Part shown: one piece after another, positions 37,065 through 45,645 of the stretch | How positions within the stretch are numbered: the first letter of the stretch is position 1 | Layout of the letters: every line of letters begins with the position of its first letter | Assembly (NCBI RefSeq): GCF_000334215.1 | Contig: NZ_AMQY01000017.1 | Coordinates: 1 to 64,000 of the forward strand | From: Vreelandella jeotgali Hwa | GTDB taxonomy: Bacteria; Pseudomonadota; Gammaproteobacteria; Pseudomonadales; Halomonadaceae | DNA length: 64,000 bases | Direction of reading: 5' to 3' | Position numbers and translations under genes: made by a program | The notes under the pieces: model-generated | What the model saw: the letters and a program-made list of their open reading frames with translations, nothing else | What the model was told of the DNA's origin: nothing | Databases searched by the model: none

Positions 37065-38159
37065 TTATGTAGCCTCTTTCTGCCATTCACTTTCCATGCT
37101 GATAATAGCTCGAAGATAGTCCGCTGCGGCTTTTTCTATGGCCTCCCAGTGCATTTCCTTAAAGTCATGAAAGAGAAGGTAATAGTCTCTGCCAATGCTG
37201 TGATTATCGAAGTGGTTGACATCTATGCCATGCTTTCTCAGCGCATTGATATCGCCATTTCTCTTGTCAATATAAGGTTGCACCCTCACCGTTTTAGGAT
37301 GATCTTTTGACAAAAAAACGACGACGATAGAGTTGCCTTTCCATCCAAGTGGCACAAAATGAAGTGCCGGCCCGACAGGCCAGTTTTTCGTCGACGATGT
37401 AATCGGTATCTCAAGATCACCGAGCCGACTATTGATACCTTCCTGCAGTCGATAACGAAGGCTTTCCAGCGCATCATTCCTGGCTTGAGTCAGAGCCTCG
37501 ATATTACCCAGGTTCTCCAACACATACTGCTCTTGAGCGTCGGTCAGGGTATCGGTCACGGTCAGGTTCTCCAGATGAATGATGAACTCGCGCAAAAATA
37601 GCAGCCACTTGCTTTCGCCGTGCTGCTCACAAAGGCAACGTACAGCAACTCGCAGGCGAGCCAAGAAGTCAGCGTACCTTATACCCAGCCAGCCGGTCGG
37701 GTGCGGCGCCAGACCTTCTGGCGACAACACGACGCACAGAACTTGCCGGTTGTCTTGACCTGACAAGCGTAGGGAGAGGTCTTCACTATAGTGAGCAAAG
37801 TCGTTGCTGAGATCGTGATATATCTTGTGCTCGACCGCCAGCACCCAGCGCTCTGACTCTAGCACCAGATCAATGCGCTGCTGCTGAGACGTCACCCACT
37901 CACGCGCTGGAGAACGGATCAAGTATCTCTCTTCCAACTCCGGCTGCTGCTGATCGGGAAGGCATTCAAGAAGCGCCGACAACACCACATTGCCGAATTC
38001 ATGCTCTGCATCGGAATCAAGAAAGAAGGCCAGCAAATCTGAAGTCGGGTTCTCGAAGTAACCGCGGGCACCTACATCGAAGAGGGTCCTTTCGCGGTGT
38101 GCTAACTGCTGAAGATCGGGCATACCGCTAAGTAAAGCTTTCATGCGTTCAACGCCCAC
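37065..38159 (-). CDS. PD-(D/E)XK superfamily nuclease
   Basis: A 364-aa protein with an N-terminal GYFENPTSDLLAFFLDS segment and the catalytic triad in RIDLVLESERWVLAVEHK (Asp97, Glu110, Lys112), as in the PDDEXK_4 family (PF14281, as recalled). Proteins of this type occur in restriction-modification and other defence loci; the function is unproven. The GTG at 38159 has AGGGAG 5 bases upstream; ATG 38144 is possible. It lies 15 bases downstream of the GIY-YIG gene in the same direction. Confidence 0.85.
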   Translation of the reverse strand: MGVERMKALLSGMPDLQQLAHRERTLFDVGARGYFENPTSDLLAFFLDSDAEHEFGNVVLSALLECLPDQQQPELEERYLIRSPAREWVTSQQQRIDLVLESERWVLAVEHKIYHDLSNDFAHYSEDLSLRLSGQDNRQVLCVVLSPEGLAPHPTGWLGIRYADFLARLRVAVRCLCEQHGESKWLLFLREFIIHLENLTVTDTLTDAQEQYVLENLGNIEALTQARNDALESLRYRLQEGINSRLGDLEIPITSSTKNWPVGPALHFVPLGWKGNSIVVVFLSKDHPKTVRVQPYIDKRNGDINALRKHGIDVNHFDNHSIGRDYYLLFHDFKEMHWEAIEKAAADYLRAIISMESEWQKEAT

Positions 38160-38174
38160 ATTTTCTCCCTTACG

Positions 38175-39104
38175 CTATTCCGGAGTAGCTTCTGCTGCTT
38201 CGCTCACCCGCTGATCCTGCCACTCGCCGTAGGTCAGCCCGCTGCCTTCCGCTTTCCAATCCTTGCGCCCGTTAGCCGCTCGGCCTGCCACCACCGCAGC
38301 CGCTGCGCTGGGGCTGGAAAAGGCGTAGTCCGTAGTAAAGCGACGCAGATTATTCCCGCTGTCTGCCAGCACACCGTCATCGCACAGCTGTTGAAATAGC
38401 ACCTGATAACCGCCGTCTATCCCGGCCCACTCACCGCGCGCGAGCGAGCCTTCCAGCACGTAAAATTCATCATCAATCTCTTGGGCACGCGCCTTAATGC
38501 CGTGCTTGGGTACTTTCATGCTGAAGTCGGGCGACGGCTCAACGGAAACTTCCGACTCTTTTTTGACAGTAGATGGCATCGCAACATCGCGCAGAAAATC
38601 CAACCCCAACACCGGCAGCACGGTACGAATTTGCTCAGTGAAAAACGCCATATCCGCACGATCCGGCTCCGGCAGATTGATATAATCGTGTGCCGTGTTG
38701 TTGATAAGCCGGCAGCGGCCAATCTTGCCGGCACTCTGGATCAGCAGGCTTTCCAAGTATTTGACGTGGGCCTTGGTTAGGTTCTGGTCCTTGCTGGTCA
38801 CCAGGCAGACCTTCTCCCAAAAATCCTTGCCGCCCTTATCTTCGGGGCGGTTATGCTGTTTGAGCCGCGTGCCCACGTCGTCGCTTTCGCCGATGTAGAC
38901 CAGCGGGCGCAGGCTGTTCTCGGGATCAGGCCCCACCAGAAAATAAATGCCGGTGCGCCCACACTCCGGACGCTGCACCAGCTCGATAAGCTTGCTGCGC
39001 GGCCCGGTGAGAACGTGGCCGGTCCAGTTCATGATCTCGGCGGACAGCAGGCCATTGGGCGTGCCATCCACGAGAAATAGCCGGATACTTCGTCCCTGAA
39101 TCAT
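38175..39104 (-). CDS. GIY-YIG nuclease with DUF4357 domain
   Basis: A 309-aa protein. The GIY-YIG motif is GIYFLVG and LVYIGESDDVGTRLKQHN (about residues 52-82), followed by SKDQNLTKAHVKYLE with the catalytic Glu. The C-terminal 55 residues match DUF4357 (SPSAAAAVVAGRAANGRKDW), a small domain often attached to such nucleases and to restriction genes. It may cleave DNA as an accessory function of the hsd locus. An 81-base gap separates it from hsdS. Confidence 0.87.
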   Translation of the reverse strand: MIQGRSIRLFLVDGTPNGLLSAEIMNWTGHVLTGPRSKLIELVQRPECGRTGIYFLVGPDPENSLRPLVYIGESDDVGTRLKQHNRPEDKGGKDFWEKVCLVTSKDQNLTKAHVKYLESLLIQSAGKIGRCRLINNTAHDYINLPEPDRADMAFFTEQIRTVLPVLGLDFLRDVAMPSTVKKESEVSVEPSPDFSMKVPKHGIKARAQEIDDEFYVLEGSLARGEWAGIDGGYQVLFQQLCDDGVLADSGNNLRRFTTDYAFSSPSAAAAVVAGRAANGRKDWKAEGSGLTYGEWQDQRVSEAAEATPE

Positions 39105-39185
39105 GGTGCTCCTTTTTTATTGGTAAATCGCCCTCGGCTCGGCGGCCATGGGCGCGTCTTCCGGCTCGGCCTGCTCTGCGGCCTG

Positions 39186-40388
39186 CTAGCCACGCACGTC
39201 GATCTTGCCGGTCACGGCGGCGGAGATTAGCGCCGAGCGGCGTTCTTGGAATAAATTAATTCCATCAAATGCTTCTTTGATTAGCTCTTTGGTTACCTTA
39301 TCTATCTTAGTGATCCTTTCTTGTATTTTTAACCGTTCATCAGGCGAAGGGGAGGATGCTACAACAATAGAACCGAGAGCCTCACTGGTGAGCTTGGGCT
39401 GAGCAGATCCTGTGACATGAATGGAAAGATCTAAATCTTCAATCACCTCAGCCCAGTATTCTAGGTTATCATCGATAGGCTCTAGAATATGGGCATGGTT
39501 ATTGACCCAATACCTACCTCTAGCAACGAAAGAGATAGGAGACGACCTCGCAAGCAGGTTAGCACCATCCTCGGAAACAAGAACATGATCCTTTTCAAAT
39601 ATAAAATCATCTATCCAATCAATAACCCCAGAGGCACCGTAGTAAGGAAACTCACCTTGTCGCCCCCCGCGATCTTCAGCTTTAAGCGGTATTCTTCTTC
39701 CATCTAAAAATCTAAAAAACATCTTGATCGGGGCCACTACCCAATGCGCCGGCACTTCCCCCAGCCACTCCACGCCGGAATCTTTCATCGGCGCGTCGGG
39801 ATCGAGCCCCTTGGTGACAGCATGGGAAATCACCGCTTGGCGCTTTTCCTTGAGCAGTGCGATCAGACGCTGCTGCTCGGCAATCAGCGCGTCGATGCGG
39901 GCGGTTTCGTGGTCGAGGAAGGTAGCGATCTGGGCTTGCTCTTTATAGCTCGGTAACGGCTGGATATGATTAGCCAAATCGAACTGACTCATACTTGGCA
40001 GCGCCGTATTGGTTGAATAAAGAGAAAAAGGGATTATAGTCGCTGCATAATACGCATACCTCCCATTAGCTCTTGGCAGAACCTCTGTATAAAACATGGT
40101 ATCAACCGTCCAAAACTTCCCCTTAACATATAAAGGCTTATCAATAGTGCCTTTCCTTCCAAGCAAGACAGACTCACCATCATATAAATAATCCGTTGCG
40201 TAGGTGAACTGTCCGCCGGAACCAATCACTGGATAGCTAGTAGGCTCAACGCTCTCCACTTCTTTATAGTCTTGTCCGCCTTGGATTCTAAGCAAATGTT
40301 TGAGGCGCCCTATTTGCCAATGCACCGGCACGTCCCCCAGCCATTCGACGCCGGAGCCCTTGTATTCGGGATAAGCTGGGAAACTCAT
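39186..40388 (-). CDS. hsdS: Type I restriction enzyme, specificity subunit HsdS
   Basis: DNA-recognition subunit of 400 aa. Two target-recognition domains are each introduced by the repeated segment SGVEWLGDVPVHW (about residues 12-24) and SGVEWLGEVPAHW (about 210-222), with coiled-coil spacer helices after each (AQIATFLDHETARIDALIAE; RLKIQERITKIDKVTKELI). The TRDs are more AT-rich than the conserved parts, as expected for exchangeable units. ATG 40388 follows GGGAGGGCGAGTC; its ATGA overlaps the stop of the 49-aa ORF. Confidence 0.93.
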   Translation of the reverse strand: MSFPAYPEYKGSGVEWLGDVPVHWQIGRLKHLLRIQGGQDYKEVESVEPTSYPVIGSGGQFTYATDYLYDGESVLLGRKGTIDKPLYVKGKFWTVDTMFYTEVLPRANGRYAYYAATIIPFSLYSTNTALPSMSQFDLANHIQPLPSYKEQAQIATFLDHETARIDALIAEQQRLIALLKEKRQAVISHAVTKGLDPDAPMKDSGVEWLGEVPAHWVVAPIKMFFRFLDGRRIPLKAEDRGGRQGEFPYYGASGVIDWIDDFIFEKDHVLVSEDGANLLARSSPISFVARGRYWVNNHAHILEPIDDNLEYWAEVIEDLDLSIHVTGSAQPKLTSEALGSIVVASSPSPDERLKIQERITKIDKVTKELIKEAFDGINLFQERRSALISAAVTGKIDVRG

Positions 40389-40534
40389 GACTCGCCCTCC
40401 CAGCACATTTTCAGAAAAGCCACGAAAAACCCGCCAAAGTGTGCGTCAGTGAGAGGCATGGCGGGTGTGTCATCGGCCATGCTGAGGCGGCGCGCGCAGG
40501 CTGTCAACGCGTGCTTTACGTGTTCGATCAACAT
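40385..40534 (-). CDS. 49-aa ORF coupled between hsdM and hsdS
   Basis: The ATG at 40534 overlaps the hsdM stop (TAATG) and the TGA at 40385-40387 overlaps the hsdS ATG (ATGA), so the frame is exactly fitted between the two genes. It encodes 49 residues: a basic helix (MLIEHVKHALTACARR) followed by a short hydrophobic stretch (FGGFFVAFLKMCW). No family is recognised. Its tight coupling suggests that it is translated, perhaps to stabilise or modulate the methyltransferase complex. Confidence 0.65.
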   Translation of the reverse strand: MLIEHVKHALTACARRLSMADDTPAMPLTDAHFGGFFVAFLKMCWEGES

Positions 40535-42522
40535 TATACCGCCATCTCCTCGATCATCTGCTTGATCCGGTCGGTGCAGGCCTGGAGGTCGGCGTCGATG
40601 TCTTCCAGCGGGCGCGGGGGCTCGAAGGTGTAGAAGTGGCGGTTGAAGGGAATCTCGAAACCGACGATGCCGATGCGCTCGTCCAGCGGGTCGATTTTAC
40701 TTTTGTCGACCCAGGCGTCGGGCACGTGGGGCTTCACTTCGCGCTCGAAGTAGTCGAATACCAGCTCGTCCAGCGGCACGTTTTCGTGATCGCGCAGGCC
40801 GGTGTCGGGTTCAGGATTGCCCTTTTTATCGCGGCAGATATCGGCCTCGGAATCGCGCTCGCCAAGGGCGGCCAGCACGGCCTTTTGCAGCGGCGCGCCG
40901 ACTTTCATACCGGCCGGCAGGTGTTCGGCAAAGGCGGTCTTCAGCACCTTGAGAAACGCCTCGCGGTTAGTAAACACTTGCTCTTCGCCCAGGCTTGCGC
41001 AGGCGTTGTTCAGCGCGTCGCGCTCGGCATCGGCAAGTTTCTGGATAGGCTTTTGTTCGCCAAGCCGGGCCAGGCGCTCGGAGCTTGCCTGGACGTTCAG
41101 GCGCAGCGGGCGCTCCACGGTAATGCGGCGGTAGCCGAAGGCCTCGACGGGGAATATCTTGCTCTCTTCGCTTTCGGCAAAGCGGCCGTACAGGCGCACC
41201 ACCTCGTCGAGGTCGCGGTCGGCGATAAAGTGGCGCTTGCTGCCCAGCGACTTGCGCATTTTGCTGCCGCGGGCGGTGGCGTCGATCAGCTGCACCTTGC
41301 CCCGGCGCTCGGCGGGCTTGTTATTGGATAGCACCCACACGTAGGTGGCAATGCCGGTGTTGTAGAACAGATCCGTCGGCAGGCCGACAATGGCTTCGAC
41401 CATATCGTGCTGCAGCAGGTAGCGGCGGATTTCCGACTCGCCGCTGCCCGCGCCGCCGGTAAACAGCGGCGAGCCGTTGAGGATAATCCCGATGCGCGAG
41501 CCGCCCTCTTTTTTGGGGCGCATTTTGCTCACCAGGTGCATAAGAAACAGCAGCGAGCCGTCGGAGACTCGGGGCAGCCCGGGGCCAAAGCGGCCATCAA
41601 AGCCCTTGTGTTTATGCTCGTCGACGACGCCTTTCTGAACTTTCTTCCAGTCCACGCCGAACGGCGGGTTGGCGAGCATAAAATCAAACGGCTCGCCGGC
41701 CAGCTGGTCGTCGGAAAGCGTGTTGCCCAGCTTGATTTGGCTCACGGCCTGGCCCTTGATCAGCATGTCGGCCTTGCAGATGGCGTAGGACTCGGGGTTG
41801 AGCTCCTGGCCGTGGAGCGAGACGCTCATGCCGCCGCTGACCTGCTGCATGTAGACATCGCTTTCGGAGAGAAAGCCGCCGGTGCCCGCGGTAGGGTCGT
41901 ACACGGTGACGATGCCGCCGCTTTTAAGCTTGTCGTCCTGCCCGGTGAGCACCAGCGAGGTGGTCAGGTGTACCACGTCGCGCGGGGTAAAGTGCTCCCC
42001 CGCCGTCTCGTTGGAGCTTTCGGCAAACTTGCGGATCAGCTCTTCAAACACCAGCCCCATGCCGTAGCCGGACAGCCGCTCGGGGCTCAGGTCGGTTTTG
42101 GCAAAACGCTCGACCACCTGATACAGCAGGTCGACGGCTTCAAGCTGCTGGACGTGGTTCTCGAACTCGAAGTGTTCGAAAATCTCCCGGGCGTCCTGGC
42201 TGAACGAGCGCACGTAGCTCATCAGATCATCGGCGGTCTGGGTTGGCGACAACGTGCCCAGCGTCAACGGCGAGGCGTTGAAAAACGGCTGGCCGGCCTC
42301 GCTCAACAGTAATTTGTCGCGCACCGCATCGGGCTTGTTCTGATGCGCCTCGGCCGCCTCAAGCACTTTCGCCTTGGTGGGTTCCAGCACGCACTCCAAC
42401 CGGCGCAGCAGGGTGAACGGCAGGATGATGCGGCCGTATTGAGACTGCTTGAAATCGCCGCGCAGAAGATCCGCCACGGACCAGATAAGCGCCGCCTGCC
42501 GAGAGTGGTTTTCCGTGTTCAC
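40534..42522 (-). CDS. hsdM: Type I restriction enzyme, methyltransferase HsdM
   Basis: Adenine-N6 methyltransferase subunit, 662 aa. The helical N-terminal domain (about 1-160) is followed by the SAM-binding motif DPTAGTGGFL (about residues 219-228) and the catalytic NPPFG (about 293-297). HsdM with HsdS modifies host DNA; adding HsdR gives restriction. The GTG at 42522, with GGGGAAG upstream, was chosen because the family starts near NTENHSRQAALIWSVADLLRG; the longer start at 42597 adds 25 unrelated residues. First gene of the operon, divergent from topB. Confidence 0.94.
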   Translation of the reverse strand: MNTENHSRQAALIWSVADLLRGDFKQSQYGRIILPFTLLRRLECVLEPTKAKVLEAAEAHQNKPDAVRDKLLLSEAGQPFFNASPLTLGTLSPTQTADDLMSYVRSFSQDAREIFEHFEFENHVQQLEAVDLLYQVVERFAKTDLSPERLSGYGMGLVFEELIRKFAESSNETAGEHFTPRDVVHLTTSLVLTGQDDKLKSGGIVTVYDPTAGTGGFLSESDVYMQQVSGGMSVSLHGQELNPESYAICKADMLIKGQAVSQIKLGNTLSDDQLAGEPFDFMLANPPFGVDWKKVQKGVVDEHKHKGFDGRFGPGLPRVSDGSLLFLMHLVSKMRPKKEGGSRIGIILNGSPLFTGGAGSGESEIRRYLLQHDMVEAIVGLPTDLFYNTGIATYVWVLSNNKPAERRGKVQLIDATARGSKMRKSLGSKRHFIADRDLDEVVRLYGRFAESEESKIFPVEAFGYRRITVERPLRLNVQASSERLARLGEQKPIQKLADAERDALNNACASLGEEQVFTNREAFLKVLKTAFAEHLPAGMKVGAPLQKAVLAALGERDSEADICRDKKGNPEPDTGLRDHENVPLDELVFDYFEREVKPHVPDAWVDKSKIDPLDERIGIVGFEIPFNRHFYTFEPPRPLEDIDADLQACTDRIKQMIEEMAV

Positions 42523-42713
42523 TGTGCTTCCCCGCGTCAATGCCAAAGTGACAAAAGCCCCATGATACACAGCGCAAGCGCACGCATGCAGGGCCACATT
42601 AGTGCCAAAACGACAAAAACCGGGAAGCGGTGCGTATCGCCTCGCGCGGGCGGTGCGCTTGGCGGTGTCGGCTCTGCTACCATGACGCTCTGGTTTTTAT
42701 CCGAGTGCGCCCG

Positions 42714-44642
42714 ATGCGTTTGATCATTGCCGAGAAGCCCAGCCTTGCCCGGGCCATTGCCGATGCGCTGCCCGGGCGTGCGCAGAAGCGCGACGGCGCG
42801 CTGTACGCCGACGATACCGTGGTGACCTGGTGTTTGGGCCATCTGCTGGAGCAGGCGCCGCCCGAGGCCTACGACGCCGCCGATAAACAGTGGCGGCTCG
42901 ACCGCCTGCCGATTGTGCCCGCCGCGTTCAAGCACGTGCCAAGGCCGAAGGCACGCGGTCAGCTGGCGGTCATCCGCCGGCTGCTCAAGCAGGCCGGCAC
43001 CGTGGTTCACGCCGGCGACCCCGACCGCGAAGGCCAGCTGCTGGTGCAGGAAGTGGTCGAGTATCTGGGCTATCGCGGGCCGGTCAAGCGCCTGCTGGTC
43101 AACGACCTGAACCGCCCGGCGGTGGCGCGGGCGCTCGGGCAGCTGGCCGATAACGCCGAGTTTGCTCCTCTGTACCGCGCCGCCCGGGCACGCTCCCGAG
43201 CGGACTGGCTGTACGGCATCAACCTGACCCGGGCGTGGACGCTGCTGGGGCGCCAGGCGGGCCACGACGGCGTGCTCTCCGTGGGCCGGGTGCAGACGCC
43301 GGTGCTGGGCCTGATTGTGCGCCGGGACACGGCCATCCGCGAGTTTGTGCCCTGGCCGTTTTATCCGCTGTGGGTCAACGTCCGCGTCGCCGGCGGTGAG
43401 TTTTGCGCCTGGTGGGTGCCCGGGCCGCCGCACCCGCTGGATGACCGGGGCCGGCTGCTCGACCGCACCCCGGCAGATGCGCTGGCCGAGGCGCTGCCCG
43501 GGCGTGAAGGCCGGGTGGCGCAGCTCCATCAGCGGCAGAAACGCCAGGCGCCGCCGCTGCCCTACTCGCTGTCTGCCCTGCAAGTGGACGCCGCTCGCCG
43601 CTACGGGCTCTCCGCCAGGGCGGTGCTGGATACCTGCCAGGCGCTGTACGAGCGCCACCGGCTGATTACCTACCCGCGCTCGGACTGCCGCTACCTGCCC
43701 AAAGCCCATCTCGCCGAGGCGCAGCGCACCCTGGCCGGTGCCTGCCGGTCGGATGCCACACTTCAGGGCTGGCTGGCAGGTGCCGACTTCAGCCTGCGCT
43801 CGAAAGCCTGGGATGACGGCAAAGTCGGCGCCCACCACGCCCTGGCGCCCAGCGGCAAAACGCCGGACCTGGATCGGCTGTCGGCGACCGAAGGCAAGGT
43901 ATTCCGGCTGATCACGCGCAACCTGGTCGCGCAGTTCTATCCGCCGCTGCTGACCTTTGAAACCCGGACCGAGCTGGCCATTGACGGCGAAACCTTTCGC
44001 GCCGGCGGCCAGCAGGTGCTCGACCCGGGCTGGAAGCCGCTGTTCACCTCGCGCGAAGAGGCGCCGCCGCTACCGCCGATGACCCAGGGCGAAACCTGCC
44101 GGGTGCAGAATGCCGGCGTGGAAGCGCAGGAAACCCGCCCGCCCGAGCCGTTTACCGACGCCAGCCTGATCAAGGCGATGATGAACATCGGCCGCTACGT
44201 TGACGACCCCGAGGTCAAGCGCACGCTGCGCAATACCGACGGCCTGGGCACCGAGGCTACCCGAGCAGGCATTATCGAAACCCTGGTCGCCCGCGGCTAT
44301 CTGGTGCGACAGCAAAAGGCCCTGCGCGCCACCCGGCTGGGCGCGGCGCTGATCGGCGCGCTGCCCGAAGCCGTGGCCACGCCGGAACGCACGGCTCTTT
44401 GGGAGCAACGCCTGGGCGCGATGGCGGACGGCCGCGACGACGACGCCGACTTTCAGCAGGCGCTGCTGACCGACCTGCGCGGGCTGCTGTCGCAAAGCGA
44501 TGCCGGCCGGCTGCGCCACAGCCTGCAAACCGCCAGCGGCGAAGCGGCTCCCAAAGCTTCGGCGCAGCCAAAGCGCCCGCGCAACAAGGCCGGCGCCTCA
44601 CGTCGCCGGCGTTCCTCGACCTCTCGACGGAGTCGCTCATGA
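42714..44642 (+). CDS. topB: DNA topoisomerase III
   Basis: Type IA topoisomerase of 642 aa that decatenates DNA and resolves recombination or replication intermediates. The TOPRIM domain begins MRLIIAEKPSLARAIADALP with DPDREGQLL as the metal-binding motif; the active-site Tyr is in LITYPRSDCRYLP (about residues 315-327). The C-terminus is a basic Arg/Ser tail instead of zinc fingers. ATG 42714 fits the family start; the upstream frame from 42630 does not. It overlaps panE by 4 bases. Confidence 0.94.
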   Translation: MRLIIAEKPSLARAIADALPGRAQKRDGALYADDTVVTWCLGHLLEQAPPEAYDAADKQWRLDRLPIVPAAFKHVPRPKARGQLAVIRRLLKQAGTVVHAGDPDREGQLLVQEVVEYLGYRGPVKRLLVNDLNRPAVARALGQLADNAEFAPLYRAARARSRADWLYGINLTRAWTLLGRQAGHDGVLSVGRVQTPVLGLIVRRDTAIREFVPWPFYPLWVNVRVAGGEFCAWWVPGPPHPLDDRGRLLDRTPADALAEALPGREGRVAQLHQRQKRQAPPLPYSLSALQVDAARRYGLSARAVLDTCQALYERHRLITYPRSDCRYLPKAHLAEAQRTLAGACRSDATLQGWLAGADFSLRSKAWDDGKVGAHHALAPSGKTPDLDRLSATEGKVFRLITRNLVAQFYPPLLTFETRTELAIDGETFRAGGQQVLDPGWKPLFTSREEAPPLPPMTQGETCRVQNAGVEAQETRPPEPFTDASLIKAMMNIGRYVDDPEVKRTLRNTDGLGTEATRAGIIETLVARGYLVRQQKALRATRLGAALIGALPEAVATPERTALWEQRLGAMADGRDDDADFQQALLTDLRGLLSQSDAGRLRHSLQTASGEAAPKASAQPKRPRNKAGASRRRRSSTSRRSRS

Positions 44643-45565
44643 CACCACGCCATCTGGTGGTCGGCCCCGGCGCCCTGGGCCGCATGCTGGCCCATGCGCT
44701 GGCCGATCGCTACCCGGTCAAACTGGTGGCGCGCCGGGCGCTGCCCGAACGCCAGACGCTGACCACGCCCGAGGGCCGGACGTTGACGCGGCAGCTGCCG
44801 ATTGTCCGACTGGAGCAGCTGACGCCCGCCCAGGCGCCCGCCTTTATTCATCTGACGACCAAGGCGTACGCCGCCGACGACGCCGCCGATGCGCTGGCCG
44901 AACGCCTTGGCCCGGGGATTCCCCTGGTGCTGTGGCAAAACGGCTTTGCCGTGCAGCCCCGCCTGAGCGAGCGCTGGCCGGGGCCGGTGCTCTGCGCCTC
45001 GACAACCGAGGGCGCGTACGCGCTGGACGATGCCAGCATGGTTCACGCGGGACGGGGAGAAAGCGCTGTGGGCGGCTTGGACGGCCGCCATGCCGAAACG
45101 GCCCAAATGCTGGTCGACGACCTGAACCGGGCAGGCATGACCGCCGACGCCGTCGACGATATCGACACCCGGCTCTGGCGAAAACTTGCGGTGAATGCGG
45201 CCATCAACCCCCTGGTGGCGCTGAACAACGTGCCCAACGGGGCGCTGGAAGACGCGCGCTTTCACCGCGAGCTGGACGCCGCCATCGCGGAAACGGCGGC
45301 GATTCTGGCTGCTCTGGGCGTCGCGCCCCCCGAGGGCGCCGGCGTGGATGGCTGGCACCGGCTGGTCAACCGGGTAATTCAAGCCACGGCCGGCAACCGG
45401 GCGTCGATGCTGCAGGATCTGGACGCCGGCCGCCCTACCGAACGCAACGCCATTCTCGGGCCGTTGATCGAACAGGCCCGGCAGCACCGACTGCCCTGCC
45501 CGCAGCTTGAGGCGCTGAACGCCCGGCTCGCCAGCTGGGAGGCCGCTCAGCGCCAGGAGCGCTGA
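44639..45565 (+). CDS. panE: 2-dehydropantoate 2-reductase (KPR/ApbA)
   Basis: NADPH-dependent reduction of ketopantoate to pantoate for coenzyme A synthesis. The 308-aa protein has a Rossmann GPGALGRMLAH loop (about residues 9-19), a KAYAADDAADAL segment, the catalytic Lys in RKLAVNAAINPLVALNNVP (about 180-198), and a helical C-terminal domain. It starts within the topB stop (ATGA), with CGGAG upstream. The family includes paralogues with other ketoacid substrates, so panE is likely but not certain. Confidence 0.85.
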   Translation: MTPRHLVVGPGALGRMLAHALADRYPVKLVARRALPERQTLTTPEGRTLTRQLPIVRLEQLTPAQAPAFIHLTTKAYAADDAADALAERLGPGIPLVLWQNGFAVQPRLSERWPGPVLCASTTEGAYALDDASMVHAGRGESAVGGLDGRHAETAQMLVDDLNRAGMTADAVDDIDTRLWRKLAVNAAINPLVALNNVPNGALEDARFHRELDAAIAETAAILAALGVAPPEGAGVDGWHRLVNRVIQATAGNRASMLQDLDAGRPTERNAILGPLIEQARQHRLPCPQLEALNARLASWEAAQRQER

Positions 45566-45645
45566 GCGGCGGTTTCAAGGCAAGGCGTATGGTGTGAGTA
45601 AAGTGTGGGTGTAAGTGTAGGACTGAGCATTCGTCGGGCCAGCGT

